In this document: positions 63,596-64,000 of the stretch, one piece after another
Layout: each line of letters opens with the position of its first letter
Numbering within the stretch: position 1 is the stretch's first letter
Assembly: GCF_030812255.1 (NCBI RefSeq)
Contig: NZ_JAUSSH010000009.1
Location: 62,001 to 126,000 of the forward strand
Length of the DNA: 64,000 nt
Reading direction: 5' to 3'
DNA from: Paeniglutamicibacter psychrophenolicus
GTDB taxonomy: Bacteria; Actinomycetota; Actinomycetes; Actinomycetales; Micrococcaceae
The notes under the pieces: model-generated
What the model saw: only the letters and a program-made list of their open reading frames with translations
Told to the model about the DNA's origin: nothing
Database searches by the model: none
Program-made: the position numbers and the translations under genes

Positions 63596-64000
63596 ATGAC
63601 CGACCAGCCGGCACCCGCCCGCCCGAAGAACAAGCGCCTGATATGGATCATCGCCCTGGTGGCGGCGATCGTTGTTGCGGGCATCTTCGTGGGTAGCCGC
63701 ATCTACGCGGCCAATGTTTCCGCCCGGGCCGAGGCCGTTCCGGCCTTGTCGGCAACGCCCAGCGGCGAAGCGTCGAAAACGACGGGGCAGAGCGGAGCCG
63801 CAACGGCGGCCGAGGACCACTCGGGCACCTGGACCGTCGGTGCCGGGTCTTTCGCCGGATACCGGCTGGAAGAAGTCCTCAACGGAGCCGACGTGACGGT
63901 CACCGGACGCACCAAGGACGTGAGCGGTTCCCTGACCGTCGAGGACGACCGGCTGACGGCCGCGGACATCGAGCTGTCGGTGGACACCATCAGCACGGAC
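63596..64000 (+). CDS. Membrane-anchored YceI-like protein (3' partial)
   Basis: The first 135 residues are present; the gene runs off the window. A basic N-terminus (about 14 residues with Lys/Arg) is followed by one membrane helix (LIWIIALVAAIVVAGIFVGSRIY), a Ser/Thr/Gly/Ala linker, then the beginning of a YceI lipocalin-like domain: GTWTVGAGSFAGYRLEEVLNG, VTVTGRTKDVSGSLTVED and LTAADIELSVDTISTD. YceI proteins bind polyisoprenoids or other amphiphiles outside the membrane; the ligand here is not known. ATG 63596 has CAGGAG six bases upstream. Confidence 0.85.
   Translation, partial: MTDQPAPARPKNKRLIWIIALVAAIVVAGIFVGSRIYAANVSARAEAVPALSATPSGEASKTTGQSGAATAAEDHSGTWTVGAGSFAGYRLEEVLNGADVTVTGRTKDVSGSLTVEDDRLTAADIELSVDTISTD

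Overview
The window is chromosomal DNA of a high-GC Gram-positive bacterium, most likely a member of the Micrococcaceae (Arthrobacter / Paeniglutamicibacter / Glutamicibacter type). The basis is the strong G/C bias at third codon positions, frequent GTG/TTG starts, lipobox signal peptides, and the order of the core genes dxr-rseP ... ispG ... proS ... rimP-nusA-ylxR-infB-rbfA ... truB ... ribF ... rpsO. The genus is an inference; no rRNA gene is present. I saw no tRNA, rRNA, CRISPR array, insertion sequence or integrase.

Layout. 1-7.7 kb: the end of a fused oligopeptide-ABC ATPase, then a complete peptide-type ABC transporter (lipoprotein, two permeases, fused double ATPase) closed by a near-ideal terminator. 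7.8-11.0 kb: GNAT acetyltransferase, TetR regulator divergent from an acyl-CoA dehydrogenase, and a MaoC-type dehydratase. 11.1-17.1 kb: a CitA/CitB-type two-component system divergent from a tripartite tricarboxylate transporter (tctCBA) whose last cistron is a universal stress protein; a perfect inverted repeat lies in the shared promoter region. 17.1-18.4 kb: an AT-richer two-gene island of unknown function. 18.5-32.4 kb: isoprenoid (MEP) genes dxr and ispG, rseP, a GNAT gene and proS, interrupted by a CueP copper-binding lipoprotein, a small DUF1801/VOC/GyrI-like operon, a YciI gene and three tandem paralogous lipoproteins. 32.5-37.3 kb: gamma-glutamyltransferase, an Ltp-repeat protein and a DUF4439-type protein, all on the minus strand. 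37.4-43.2 kb: rimP-nusA-ylxR-infB-rbfA translation/transcription block. 43.3-49.4 kb: amide utilisation cassette amiS-fmdB-fmdA, a secreted ScyD/ScyE-like beta-propeller protein and a DHA2-type exporter. 49.6-54.1 kb: truB, two membrane proteins, a DUF937 protein, ribF and a methyltransferase. 54.8-62.7 kb: respiratory nitrate reductase narGHJI and a convergent TDT-family transporter. 62.7-64 kb: rpsO and the start of a YceI-like membrane-anchored protein.

How it works together. The conserved backbone (MEP pathway, prolyl-tRNA synthetase, ribosome maturation, antitermination, initiation factor 2, flavin cofactor synthesis, S15) is cut by accessory modules that sit between genes usually adjacent in relatives. 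The accessory content points to a soil or plant-associated aerobe that can import peptides and di/tricarboxylates, use amides as nitrogen source, and respire nitrate. The parts I cannot explain from known families are the two-gene low-GC island at 17.3-18.2 kb and the three tandem two-cysteine lipoproteins at 26.9-29.5 kb.
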